NCBI RefSeq assembly: GCF_029227915.1
Contig: NC_079885.1
Location: 5,024,001-5,088,000 of the forward strand
Reading direction: 5' to 3'
Length of the DNA: 64,000 nucleotides
Source of the DNA: Hydractinia symbiolongicarpus
Lineage: Eukaryota; Cnidaria; Hydrozoa; Anthoathecata; Hydractiniidae
Shown here: positions 11,564-24,406 of the stretch, piece by piece
How positions within the stretch are numbered: position 1 is the first letter of the stretch
Layout of the letters: each line of letters opens with the position of its first letter
Notes under the pieces: generated by a model
What the model was told of the DNA's origin: nothing
The model's input: the letters and a program-made list of their open reading frames with translations, nothing else
Database searches by the model: none
Translations under genes and position numbers: made by a program

Positions 11564-14545
11564 GATTGGTCCCACAGTAAAAAATGACTTATTTATCTTA
11601 ATTTTTAAATAAAGCGCTACCACAGCGCCAAGTGTAATCGCCTAGTTCCAGCAATCATGTCAAATTAAGAAGAATGTTATTTCTTGTAGTCAAACTAGCT
11701 CATTTATCACATTTATAAGGTCAAAGTCCAAAATCAGTACAATTAAGTCCCACAGTCACACGTTTCACTGTTAAAAGCGATGCAACCAAGTAATATCCGA
11801 ATAATATCGCTAAATACATGTTGGTAGGAATATGTGACGCAACCGTTGTAACTCAAGCGGATTTATACTGCTAGAAAGTCAATAAAATGTAGTTTTTGAA
11901 ACTGTTCCCATTTATTCAGCGCGAACTAACGGCTAGGATTGGTCCCACAGTAAAAAAAGACTTATTTATCTAAATTATTAAATAAAGTGCTACCACAGAG
12001 CCAATTGTAAACGCTGAATTCCAGCAATCATGTCAAATTAAGAAGAACGTTATTCCTTGGATTCCGGTTGGCTAATTTATGACGTCTTTAAGGTCACAAT
12101 TCAGAATCAGTTTAATTAAGTCCCACAGTCAATCGTGTCACTGTTAAAAGCGATACAACTTGGTAATATAGGAAAAAGGTCACTAAATACATGTTGGTAC
12201 GAATATGTGACGCAACCGTTGTAACTCAAACATTTTGACACCGTTAGAAAGTCAATGAATTGTAGTTTTTGAAACTGTCTCTATTTGTTCAGCACGAACT
12301 AACGGCTACGATTGGTCCCACAGTAAAAAAAGAATTATTTATCTAAATTATTAATTAAAGTGCTACCACAGAGCCTAGTGTAATCGCTGAATGACAGCAA
12401 TCATGTCAAATTAAGTAGAATGTTGTTTCTTGGAGACCGGTTGCCTCATTTATCACATCTTTAAGGTCACAGTTCAGAATCAGTTTAATTAAGTCCCACA
12501 GTCAATCGTTTCACTGTTAAAAGCGATGCATCTAGTAATATCCAAAAAATATCGCTAAATACATGTTGGTACAAATATGCGATGCAACCGTTGTAACTCA
12601 AACGGATTTATATCACTAGAAAGTCAATTTAATGTAGTTTTTGAAACTGTTCTTATTTATTGAGCGCGTGCTAACGGCCAGGATTGATCCTACATTAAAG
12701 AAAGACTTATTTATCTAAATTTGTAATAAAAGCGCTACCACAGAATCTAGTGTAATCGCTAAATTCCAGCAATCATGTCAAATTAAAAAGAATGTTTTTC
12801 CTCGGAGTCCAATTGGCTCATTTATCACATTTATAAGGTTACAGTCCAGAATCAGTTCAATTAAGTCCCACAGTCTATCGTTTCACTGTTAAAAGCGATA
12901 CAACTTAGTAATATCGGAAAAAGGTCACTAAATACATGTTGGTACGAATATGCGACGCAACCGTTGTAACTCAAACGGTTTGACACCGTCCGAAAGTCAA
13001 TGAAATGTAGTTTTTGAAACTGTTTCTATTTCTTTAGCGCAAACTAACGGCTAGGATTGGTCCCACAGTAAAAAATGACATATCTATCTTAATTTTTAAA
13101 TAAAGCGCTACCACAGCGCCTAGTGTAATCGCTGAGTTCCAGCAATCATGTCAAATTAAGAAAAATGTTATTCCTTGGAGTCCAATTGGCTCATTTATCA
13201 CATTTACAAGGTCACAGTTCAGAATCAGTTTAATTAAGTCCCACAGTCAATCGTTTCACTGTTAAAAGCGATACAACTTGGTAATATAGGAAAAAGGTCA
13301 CTAAATACATGTTGGTACGAATATGTGACGCAACCGTTGTAACTCAAACGGTTTGACACCGTTAGAAGTTCAATGAAATGTAGTTTTCGAAACTGTCTCT
13401 ATTTGTTTAGCGCGAACTAACGGCTACGATTGGTCCCACAGCAAAAAATGACTTATTTATCTTAATTTTTAAATAAAGCGCTACCACAGCGCCCAGTGTA
13501 ATCGCTGAATGACAGCAATCAGGTCAAATTAAGTAGAATGTTATTCCTTGGAGACCGGTTGCCTCATTTATCACATCTTTAAGGTCACAGTTCAGAATCA
13601 GTTCAATTAAGTCCCACAGTCAATCGTTTCACTGTTAAAAGCGATGCAACCTAGTAATATCCGAAAAATATCGCTAAATACATGTTGGTACAAATATGCG
13701 ATGCAACCGTTGTAACTCAAACGGATTTATATCACTAGAAAGTCAATTTAATGTAGTTTTTGAAACTGTTCCTATTTATTGAGCGCGTGCTAACGGCCAG
13801 GATTGATCCCACAATAGAGAAAGACTTATTTATCTAAATTTGTAATAAAAGCGCTACAACAGAATCTAGTGTAATCGCTGAATTCCAGCAATCATGTCAA
13901 ATTAAAAAGAATGTTATTCCTCGGAGTCCAATTGGCTCATTTATCACAATTATAAAGTCACAGTCCAGAATCAGTTCAATTAAGTCCCACAGTCTATCGT
14001 TTCACTGTTAAAAGCGATACAACTTAGTAATATCGGAAAAAGGTCACTAAATACATGTTGGTACGAATATGCGATGCAACCGTTGTAACTCAAACGGTTT
14101 GACACCGTCCGAAAGTCAATGAAGTGTATTTTTGAAACTGTTTCTATTTCTTTAGCGCAAACTAACGGCTAGGATTGGTCCCACAGTAAAAAATGACTTA
14201 TTTATCTTAATTTTTAAATAAAGTGCTACCACAGAGCCTAGTGTAATCGCTGCATTCCAGCAATGAAGACAAATTAAAAAGAATGTTATTCCTTGGAGTC
14301 CAATTGGCTGATTTATTACAATTAGAAGGTCACAGTCCAGAATCAGTTCACTTAACTCCAACAGTCAATCGTTTCACTCATAAAAGCGATACAACTTAGT
14401 AATATCGGAAAAAAATCACTAAATACATGTTGGTACGAATATGTGACGCAAGCGTTGTAACTCAAACGGATTGACACCATTGGAAAGTCAATGAAATGTA
14501 GTTTTTGAAACTGTTCCTATTGATTGAGCGCGTGCTAACGGCCAG
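11564..14545 (+). repeat. 8-unit higher-order repeat A-B-C-D-E-C'-D-F, copy 1
   Basis: Units start at 11564 (A), 11937 (B), 12310 (C), 12682 (D), 13055 (E), 13428 (C', with a changed left end), 13801 (D) and 14173 (F). The E unit carries GTAGTTTTCGAAACTG, a T-to-C change in the otherwise conserved block. The second D unit carries GAAGTGTATTTTTGAAAC, a one-base loss. Both marks recur at the same HOR positions at 46618-49600 and 53089-56444. The C unit at 12310 has a private one-base loss (GATGCATCTAGT). Confidence 0.85.
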
Positions 14546-14612
14546 GATTGGTCCCACATTAAAGAAAGACTTATTTATCTAAATTTGTAATAAAAGCGCT
14601 ACCACAGAATCT

Positions 14613-16103
14613 AGTGTAATCGCTGAGTTCCAGCAATCATGTCAAATTAAGAAGAATATTATTTCTTATAGTCAAACTGGCTCATTTATCACATTTATAA
14701 GGTCAAAGTCCAAAATCAGTACAATTAAGTCTCACAGTCAAACGTTTCACTGTTAAAAGCGATGCAACCAAGTAATATCCGAATAATATCGCTAAATACA
14801 TGTTGGTAGGAATATGTGACGCAACCGTTGTAACTCAAGCGGATTTATACTGCTAGAAAGTCAAGAAAATGTAGTTTTTGAAACTGTTCCCATTTTTTCA
14901 GCGCGAACTAACGGCTAGGATTGGTCCCACAGTAAAAAAAGACTTATTTATCTAAATTATTAAATAAAGTGCTACCACAGAGCCAAGTGTAAACGCTGAA
15001 TTCCAGCAATCATGTCAAATTAAGAAGAATATTATTCCTTGGAGTCCGGTTGGCTAATTTATCACATCTTTAAGGTCACAATTCAGAATCAGTTTATTTA
15101 AGTCCCACAGTCTATCGTTTCACTGTTAAAAGCCATACAACTTGTAATATCGGAAAAAGGTCACTAAACACAAGTTGGTACGAATATGCGACGCAACCGT
15201 TGCAACTCAAACGGTTTGACACCGTCCGAATGTCAATGAAAAGTAGTTTTTGAAACTGTTTCTATTTCTTTAGCGCAAACTAACGGCTAGGATTGGTCCC
15301 ACAGTAAAAAATGACTTTTTTATCCTAATTTTTAAATAAAGCGCTACCACAGCGCCTAGTGTAATCGCTGAATTCCAGCAATGAAGACAAATTAAAAAGA
15401 ATGTTATTCCTTGGAGTCCAATTGGCTCATTTATCACATTTATAAGGTCAAAGTCCAGAATCAGTTCACTTAACTCCAACAGTCAATCGTTTCACTCATA
15501 AAAGCGATACAACTTAGTATTATCGGAAAAAAATCACTAAATACATGTTGGTACGAATATGTGACGCAACCGTTGTAACTCAAACGGATTGACACCGTTA
15601 GAAAGTTAATGAAATGTAGTTCTTGAAACTGTCTCTATTTCTTCAGCGCGACGTAACGGCTAGTATTGGTCCCACAGTAAAAAATGACTTATTTATCTTA
15701 TTTTTTAAATAAAGCGCTACCACAGCGCCAAGTGTCAATGCTGAGTTCCAGCAATCATGTCAAATTAAGAAAAATGATATTCCTTGGAGTCCAATTTGCT
15801 CATTTATCACATTTACAAGGCCACAGTCCAGAATCAGTTCAATTAAGTCCCACAGTCTATCGTTTCACTGTTAAAAGCGATGCAACCAAGTATTATCCAA
15901 AAAATATGGCTAAATACCTGTTGGTACGAATATGCGACGCAACCGTTGCAACTCAAACGGTTTGACACCGTCAGAAAGTCAATGAAATGTAGTTTTTGAA
16001 ACTGTCTCTATTTCTTCAGCGCGAACTAACGGCTAGGTTTGGTCCCACACTAAAAAATGACTTATTTATCTTAATTTTTAAATAAAGCGCTACCACAGCG
16101 CCC
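14613..16103 (+). repeat. 4-unit duplication, copy 1 (1491 bp)
   Basis: From AGTGTAATCGCTGAGTTCCAG at 14613 the sequence repeats at 16104 (offset 1491 = 4 x 373 - 1). Shared private marks are GAAGAATATTATTTCTTATA (14651 and 16142), CACAAGTTGGTACG (15170 and 16661), AAAAGCCATACAACTTGTAA with one base missing, and TTTTTTATCCTAATTT. The 372-bp unit at 14919 accounts for the missing base. The short interval 14546-14612 before it is the start of a D-like unit. Confidence 0.88.
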
Positions 16104-17332
16104 AGTGTAATCGCTGAGTTCCAGCAATCATGTCAAATTAAGAAGAATATTATTTCTTATAGTCAAACTGGCTCATTTATCACATTTATAAGGTCAAAGT
16201 CCAAAATCAGTACAATTAAGTCTCACAGTCACACGTTTCACTGTTAAAAGCGATGCAACCAAGTAATATCCGAATAATATTGCTAAATACATGTTGGTAG
16301 GAATATGTGACGCAACCGTTGTAACTCAAGCGGATTTATACTGCTAGAAAGTCAATAAAATGTAGTTTTTGAAACTGTTCCCATTTATTCAGCGCGAACT
16401 AACGGCTAGGATTGGTCCCACAGTAAAAAAAGACTTATTTATCTAAATTATTAAATAAAGTGCTACCACAGAGCCAAGTGTAAACGCTGAATTCCAGCAA
16501 TCATGTCAAATTAAGAAGAATATTATTCCTTGGAGTCCGGTTGGCTAATTTATCACATCTTTAAGGTCACAATTCAGAATCAGTTTATTTAATTCCCACA
16601 GTCAATCGTTTCACTGTTAAAAGCCATACAACTTGTAATATCGGAAAAAGGTCACTAAACACAAGTTGGTACGAATATGCGACGCAACCGTTGTAACTCA
16701 AACGGTTTGACACCGTCCGAATGTCAATGAAAAGTAGTTTTTGAAACTGTTTCTATTTCTTTAGCGCAAACTAACGGCTAGGATTGGTCCCACAGTAAAA
16801 AATGACTTTTTTATCCTAATTTTTAAATAAAGCGCTACCACAGCGCCTAGTGTAATCGCTGAATTCCAGCAATGAAGACAAATTAAAAAGAATGTTATTC
16901 CTTGGAGTCCAATTGGCTCATTTATCACATTTATAAGGTCACAGTCCAGAATCAGTTCACTTAACTCCAACAGTCAATTGTTTCACTCATAAAAGCGATA
17001 CAACTTAGTATTATCGGAAAAAAATCACTAAATTCATGTTGGTACGAATATGTGACGCAACCGTTGTAACTCAAACGGATTGACACCGTTAGAAAGTTAA
17101 TGAAATGTAGTTCTTGAAACTGTCTCTATTTCTTCAGCGCGAGGTAACGGCTAGTATTGGTCCCACAGTAAAAAATGACTTATTTATCTTATTTTTTAAA
17201 TAAAGCGCTACCACAGCGCCAAGTGTCAATGCTGAGTTCCAGCAATCATGTCAAATTAAGAAAAATGATATTCCTTGGAGTCCAATTTGCTCATTTGTCA
17301 CATTTACAAGGCCACAGTCCAGAATCAGTTCA
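16104..17332 (+). repeat. 4-unit duplication, copy 2 (partial, about 1229 bp)
   Basis: Matches 14613 to about 15841 at an offset of 1491 bp and diverges at about 17333, where the next bases follow a different variant (ATTTAAGTCCCACAATC against AATTAAGTCCCACAGTC). Scattered single-base differences from copy 1 (for example GACGTAACGG against GAGGTAACGG, CATTTATC against CATTTGTC) make it older than the 10-kb duplication further right. Confidence 0.85.
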
Positions 17333-20300
17333 TTTAAGTCCCACAATCAATCGTTTCACTGTTAAAAGCGATACAACTTAGTAATATAGGAAAAAGGTCA
17401 CTAAATACATGTTGGTACGAATATGTGACGCAACCATTGTAACTCAAACGGTTTGACACCGTTAGAAAGTCAATGAAATATAGTTTTTGAAACTGTCTTT
17501 ATTTGTTCAGTGCGAACTAACAGCTGGGATTGGTCCCACAGTAAAAAAAGACTTATTTATCTAAATTATTAAATAAAGTGCTACCACAGAGGCAAGTGTA
17601 ATCGCTGAATTCCAGCAATCATGTCAAATTAAGTAGAATGTTATTCCTTGGAGACCGGTTGCCTCATTTATCATATCTTTAATGTCACAGTTCAGAATCA
17701 GTTCAATTAAGTCCCACAGTCTATCGTTTCCCTGTTAAAAGCGATGCAACCTAGTAATATCCGAAAAATATCGCAAAATACATGTTGGTACGAATATGCG
17801 ACGCAACCGTTGTAACTCAAACGGTTTGACACCGTCAGAAAGTCAATGAAATGTAGTTTTTGAAACTGTTTCTATTTCTTCAGCGCAAACTAATGGCTAG
17901 GATTGGTCCCACAGTAAAAAATGACTTATTTATCTTAATCTTTAAATAAAGCGCTACCACAGCGCCCAGTGTAATCGCTGAGTTCCAGCAATCATGTCAA
18001 ATTAAGAAGAATGTTATTTCTTGTAGTCAAACTAGCTCATTTATCACATTTATAAGGTCAAAGACCAAAATCAGTTCAATTAAGTCCCACAGTCAAACGT
18101 TTCACTGTTAAAAGCGATGAAACCAAGTAATATCCGAATAATATCGCTAAATACATGTTGGTACGAATATGTGACGCAACCGTTGTAAGTCAAGCGGATT
18201 TATACTGCTAGAAAGTCAATTAAATGTAGTTCTTGAAACTTTTTCTATTTATTCAGCTTGTGCTAACGGCCAGGATTGGTCCCACAGTAGAAAAAGAGTT
18301 ATTTATCTAAATATTTAATTGAAGCGCTACCACAGAGCCTAGTGTAATCTCTGAATTCCAGCAATGAAGACAAATTAAAAAGAATGTTATTCCTTGGAGT
18401 TCAATTGGCTCATTTATCACATTTACGAGGTCACAGTCCGGAATCAGTTCAATTAAGTCCCACAGTCAATCGTTTCACTGTTAAAAGGGATACAAATTGG
18501 TAATATAGGAAAAAGGTCACTAAATACATGTTGGTACGAATATGTGACGCAACCGTTGTAACTCAAACGGTTTGACACCGTTAGAAGGTCAATGAAAGGT
18601 AGTTTTTGAAACTGTTTCTATTTGTTTAGCGCGAACTAACGGTTACGATTGGTCCCACAGTAAAAAATGACTTATTTATCCTAATTTTTTAATAAAGCGC
18701 TCCCACAGCGCCTAGTGTAATCGCTGAATTCCAGCAATGAAGACAAATTCAAAAGAATGTTATTCCTTGGAGTCCAATTGGCTCATTTATCACATTTATA
18801 AGGTCACAGTCCAGAATCAGTTCACTTAACTCCAACAGTCAATCGTTTCACTCATAAAAGCGATACAACTTAGTAATATAGGCAAAAGGTCACTAAATAC
18901 ATGTTGGTACGAATATGCGACGCAACCGTTGTAATTCAAACGGATTTATATCGCTAGAAAGTCAATGAAATCTAGTTTTTGAAATTGTTCCTATTTATTC
19001 AGCGCGTGCTAACGGCCAGGATTGGTCGCACATTAAAAAAAAGACTTATTTATCTAAATTTTTAATAAAAATGCTACCACAGAATCTAGTGTAATCGCTG
19101 AATTCCAGCAATCATGTCAAATTTAAAAGAATGATATTCCTCGGAGTCCAATTGGCTCATTTATCACATTTATATGGTCACAATTCAGAATCACTTTAAT
19201 TAAGTGCCACAGTCAAACGTTTCACTGTTAAAAGCGATGCAACCAAGTAATATCCGAATAATATCGCTAAATACATGTTGGTACAAATATGTGACGCAAC
19301 CATTGTAACTCAAGCGGATTTATACTGCTAGAAAGTCAATACAATGTAGTTTTGAAACTGTTCCTATTTATTTAGCGCGTGCTAACGGCCAGGATTGGTC
19401 CCACAGTAGAAAAAGAGTTATTTATCTAAATATTTAATTGAAACACTACCACAGAGCCTAGTGTAATCGCTGAACTCCAGCAATCAAGACAAATTAAGAA
19501 GAATGTTATTCCTTGGAGTTCAGTTAGCTCATTTATCACATTTATAAGGTCACAGTCGAGAATCGGTTCAATTAAGTCCCACAGTCAATCCTTTTACTGT
19601 TAAAAGCGATACAACTTAGGAATGTCGGACAAAAGTCATGTTGCAACGAATATGTGACGCAACCGCTGTAACTCAAACGGATTTACACCGATAGAAAGTC
19701 AATGAAATGTAGTTTTTGAAACTGTCTCTATTTCCTCAGCGCGAACTAAGGACTAGGATTGGTCCCACAGTAAAAAATGACTTATTTATCTTAATTTTTT
19801 AATAAAGCGCCACCACAACGCCCAGTGTAATCGCTGAGTTCCAGCAATGATGTCAAATTAAGAAGAATGTTTTTCCTTGGAGTCCAATTGGCTCATTTAT
19901 CACATTTATAAGGTCACAGTCCAGAATCAGTTCAATTAACTCCCACAGTCAATCGTTTCACTGTTAAAAGCGATACAACTTAGTAATATAGGAAAAAGGT
20001 CACTAAATACATGTTGGTACGAATATGTGACGCAACCGTTTTAACTCAAACGGTTTGACACCGTTAGAAAGTCAATGTAATGTAGTTTTTGAAACTGTCT
20101 CTATTTGTTCAGCGCGATCTAACGGCTAGGATTGGTCACACAGTAAAAAATGACTTAATTATCTGAATTTGTAAATAAAGCGCTGCCACAGCGCCCAGTG
20201 TACTCGCTGAGCTCCAACAATCATGTCAAATAAAGAAGAATGTTATTCCTTGGAGTCCGGTCGGCTCATTTATCACATTTTTAAGGTCACAGTTCAGAAT

Positions 20301-20940
20301 CAGTTCAATTAAGTCCCACAGTCAATCGTTTCACTGTTAAAAGCGATGCAACCTGGAAATATCCGAAAAATATCGCCAAATACATGTTGGTATGAATATG
20401 CGACGCAACCGTTGTAACTTAAACGGATATATTTCGCTAGAAAGTCAATGTAATGTAGTTTTTGAAACTGTTCTTATTTATTCAGCGCGTGCTAACGGCC
20501 AGGATTGGTCCCACATTTAAAAACAGACTTATTTATCTAAATTTTTATTAAAAGCGCTACCAACGAATCTGGTGTCATCGCTGAGTTCCAGCAATCATGT
20601 CAAATTAAGAAAAATGTTATTCCTTGGAGTCCAATTGGCTCATTTATCACATTTACAAGGTCACAGTCCAGAATCAGTTCAATTAAGTCCCACAGTCAAT
20701 CGTTTCACTGTTAAAAGCGATACAACTTGGTAATATAGGAAAAAGGTCACTAAATACATGTTGGTACGAATATGTGACGCAACCGTTGTAACTCAAACGG
20801 TTTGACACCGTTAGAAGGTCAATGAAATGTAGTTTTTGAAACTGTCTCTATTTGTTTAGCGCGATCTAACGGCTACGATGGGTCCCACAGTAAAAAAAGA
20901 CTTATTTATCTAAATTATTATTTAAAGTGCTACCACAGAG
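17333..20940 (+). repeat. Diverged satellite units with few higher-order copies
   Basis: Units start at 17528, 17901, 18274, 18647, 19020, 19393, 19757, 20130, 20503 and 20877. They carry more private changes than elsewhere: TCAGCTTGTGCTAACGG, GTAGAAAAAGAGTT, TTAATTGAAGCGC, and TTTAAAAACAGAC with one added base. The unit at 19393 is only 364 bp because ACTAAATAC-like bases are missing at about 19639 (AAAAGTCATGTTGCAACG). Related units with the same private marks return at about 61.6-62.35 kb. No other features seen. Confidence 0.8.
19393..19756 (+). repeat. Short satellite unit, 364 bp (9-bp deletion)
   Basis: The distance between unit starts is 364 bp. The normal run reads GTCACTAAATACATGTTGGTACG. 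Here it reads GTCATGTTGCAACG near 19637-19650, so nine bases of the conserved CTAAATACATG run are gone. A short CA/TCA repetition flanks the loss, which fits slippage or end joining. Confidence 0.8.
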
Positions 20941-22434
20941 CCTAGTGTAATCGCTGAATGACAGCAATCATGTCGAATTAAGAAGAATGTTATTCCTTGG
21001 AGTCCGGTTGACTCATTTATCACATCTTTAAGGTCACAGTTCAGAATCAGTTCAATTTAGTCCCACAGTCAATCGTTTCACTGTTAAAAGCGATGCAACC
21101 TAGTAATATCCGAAAAATATCGCTAAATACATGTTGGTACAAATATGCGATGCAACCGTTGTAACTCAAACGGATTTATATCACTAGAAAGTCAATGTAA
21201 TGTAGTTTTTGAAACTGTTCCTATTTTTTGAGCGCGTGCTAACGGCCAGGATTGGTCCCACATTAAAGAAAGACTTATTTATCTAAATTTGTAATAAAAG
21301 CGCTACCACAGAATCTAGTGTAATCGCTGAATTCCAGCAATCATGTCAAATTAAAAAGAATGTTATTCCTCGGAGTCCAATTGGCTCATTTATCACATTT
21401 ATCAGGTCACAGTCCAGAATCAGTTCAATTTAGTCCCACAGTCTATTGTTGCACTGTTAAAAGCGATACAACTTAGTAACATCGGAAAAAGGTAACTAAA
21501 TACATGTTGGTACGAATATGCGACGCAACCGTTGTAACTCAAACGGTTTGACACCGTCAGAAAGTCAATGAAATGTAGTTTTTGAAACTGTTTCTATTTC
21601 TTCAGCGCAAACTAATGGCTAGGATTGGTCCCACAGTAAAAAATGACTTATTTATCTTAATTTTTAAATAAAGCGCTACCACAGCGCCCAGTGTAATCGC
21701 TGTGTTCCAGTACTCATGTCAAATTAAGAAGAATGTTATTTCTTGTAGTCAAACTAGCTCATTTATCACATTGATAAGGTCAAAGTCCAAAATCAGTTCA
21801 ATTAAGTCCCACAGTCAAACGTTTCACTGTTAAAAGCGATGAAACCAAGTAATATCCAAATAATAATATCTCTAAATACATGTTTGTACGAATATGTGAC
21901 GCAACCGTTGTAACTCAAGCGGATTTATACTGCTAGAAAGTCAATTAAATGTAATTCTTGAAACTTTTCCTATTTATTCAGCTTGTGCTAACGGCCAGGA
22001 TTGGGCCCACAGTAGAAAAAGAGTTATTTATCTAAATATTTAATTGAAGCGCTACCACACAGCGTAGTATAATCGCTGAATTCCAGCAATAAAGACAAAT
22101 TAAAAGAATGTTATTCCTTGGAGTCCAATTAGCTCATTTATCACATTTATAAGGTCACAGTCCAGAATCAGTTCACTTATCTCCAACAGTCAATCGTTTC
22201 ACTCATAAAAGCGATACAACTTAGTAATATCGGAAAAAAATCACTAACTACATGTTGGTACGAATATGTGACGCAACCGTTGTAACTCAAACGGATTGAC
22301 ACCGTTAGAAAGTAAATGAAATGTAGTTCTTGAAACTGTCTCTATTTCTTCAGCGCATACTAACGGCTAGGATTGGTCCCACAGTAAAAAATGACTTATT
22401 TATCTTAATTTTTAAATAAAGCGCTACCACAGCG
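20941..22434 (+). repeat. 4-unit duplication, copy 1 (1494 bp)
   Basis: The sequence from CCTAGTGTAATCG at 20941 returns at 22435 (offset 1494 = 4 x 373 + 2). Marks shared by both copies are ATGTCGAATTAAG (20970, 22464), GTCTATTGTTGCACTG (21441, 22935), TGTGTTCCAGTACTCATG, and a 3-bp insertion giving CCAAATAATAATATCTC. One unit in the stretch is 376 bp from that insertion and one is 372 bp. Confidence 0.88.
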
Positions 22435-23432
22435 CCTAGTGTAATCGTTGAATGACAGCAATCATGTCGAATTAAGAAGAATGTTATTCCTTGGAGTCCG
22501 GTTGACTCATTTATCACATCTTTAAGGTCACAGTTCAGAATCAGTTCAATTTAGTCCCACAGTCAATCGTTTCACTGTTAAAAGCGATGCAACCTAGTAA
22601 TATCCGAAAAATATCGCTAAATACATGTTGGTACAAATATGCGATGCAACCGTTGTAACTCAAACGGATTTATATCACTAGAAAGTCAATGTAATGTAGT
22701 TTTTGAAACTGTTCCTATTTTTTGAGCGCGTGCTAACGGCCAGGATTGGTCCCACATTAAAGAAAGACTTATTTATCTAAATTTGTAATAAAAGCGCTAC
22801 CACAGAATCTAGTGTAATCGCTGAATTCCAGCAATCATGTCAAATTAAAAAGAATGTTATTCCTCGGAGTCCAATTGGCTCATTTATCACATTTATCAGG
22901 TCACAGTCCAGAATCAGTTCAATTTAGTCCCACAGTCTATTGTTGCACTGTTAAAAGCGATACAACTTAGTAACATCGGAAAAAGGTAACTAAATACATG
23001 TTGGTACGAATATGCGACGCAACCGTTGTAACTCAAACGGTTTGACACCGTCAGAAAGTCAATGAAATGTAGTTTTTGAAACTGTTTCTATTTCTTCAGC
23101 GCAAACTAATGGCTAGGATTGGTCCCACAGTAAAAAATGACTTATTTATCTTAATTTTTAAATAAAGCGCTACCACAGCGCCCAGTGTAATCGCTGTGTT
23201 CCAGTACTCATGTCAAATTAAGAAGAATGTTATTTCTTGTAGTCAAACTAGCTCATTTATCACATTGATAAGGTCAAAGTCCAAAATCAGTTCAATTAAG
23301 TCCCACAGTCAAACGTTTCACTGTTAAAAGCGATGAAACCAAGTAATATCCAAATAATAATATCTCTAAATACATGTTTGTACGAATATGTGACGCAACC
23401 GTTGTAACTCAAGCGGATTTATACTGCTAGAA
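22435..23432 (+). repeat. 4-unit duplication, copy 2 (partial, about 1 kb)
   Basis: Nearly identical to 20941-21938. The only difference noticed is TCGTTGAATGACAG against TCGCTGAATGACAG at the left end. The match ends at about 23432, where CTGCTAGAAGGTCAATG replaces CTGCTAGAAAGTCAATT. The last half kilobase of this copy is duplicated again (next entries). Confidence 0.85.
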
Positions 23433-23657
23433 GGTCAATGAAATGTAGTTTTTGAAACTGTCTCTATTTGTTTAGCGCGAACTAACGGCTACGATTGGTC
23501 CCACAGTAAAAAAAGACTTATTTATCTAATATATTAATTATAGTGCTACCACATAGCCTAGTGTAATCGCTGAATGACAGCAATCAGGTCAAATTAAGTA
23601 GAATGTTATTCCTTGGAGACTGGTTGCCTCATTTATCACATCTTTAAGGTCACAGTT
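22909..23657 (+). repeat. 2-unit duplication, copy 1 (749 bp)
   Basis: The segment returns at 23658 at an offset of 749 bp (2 x 373 + 3; the extra bases are the CCAAATAATAATATCTC insertion). Shared marks are GTCTATTGTTGCACTG (22935, 23684), TGTGTTCCAGTACTCATG, and GGAGACTGGTTGCCTC (23615, 24364). It overlaps copy 2 of the 1494-bp duplication, so this event came later. Confidence 0.9.
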
Positions 23658-24406
23658 CAGAATCAGTTCAATTTAGTCCCACAGTCTATTGTTGCACTGT
23701 TAAAAGCGATACAACTTAGTAACATCGGAAAAAGGTAACTAAATACATGTTGGTACGAATATGCGACGCAACCGTTGTAACTCAAACGGTTTGACACCGT
23801 CAGAAAGTCAATGAAATGTAGTTTTTGAAACTGTTTCTATTTCTTCAGCGCAAACTAATGGCTAGGATTGGTCCCACAGTAAAAAATGACTTATTTATCT
23901 TAATTTTTAAATAAAGCGCTACCACAGCGCCCAGTGTAATCGCTGTGTTCCAGTACTCATGTCAAATTAAGAAGAATGTTATTTCTTGTAGTCAAACTAG
24001 CTCATTTATCACATTGATAAGGTCAAAGTCCAAAATCAGTTCAATTAAGTCCCACAGTCAAACGTTTCACTGTTAAAAGCGATGAAACCAAGTAATATCC
24101 AAATAATAATATCTCTAAATACATGTTTGTACGAATATGTGACGCAACCGTTGTAACTCAAGCGGATTTATACTGCTAGAAGGTCAATGAAATGTAGTTT
24201 TTGAAACTGTCTCTATTTGTTTAGCGCGAACTAACGGCTACGATTGGTCCCACAGTAAAAAAAGACTTATTTATCTAATATATTAATTATAGTGCTACCA
24301 CATAGCCTAGTGTAATCGCTGAATGACAGCAATCAGGTCAAATTAAGTAGAATGTTATTCCTTGGAGACTGGTTGCCTCATTTATCACATCTTTAAGGTC
24401 ACAGTT
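23658..24406 (+). repeat. 2-unit duplication, copy 2 (749 bp)
   Basis: Second copy of 22909-23657. The junction lies in a stretch common to the two source units (CAGAATCAGTTCAATTTAG), where the right arm changes from TTTAAGGTCACAGTTCAG to the source of GTCTATTGTTGCACTG. After about 24406 the sequence returns to a normal C' unit (CAATTAAGTCCC). No differences from copy 1 were noticed. Confidence 0.9.

Noticed and set aside
15684-15965. Plus-strand 93-codon frame (shorter form at 17175)
   Set aside because: The ATG lies in the AAAAAATGACTT motif found in many units. The frame is open only because of a few local changes in the 4-unit duplication, and its second copy is truncated by single-base differences.
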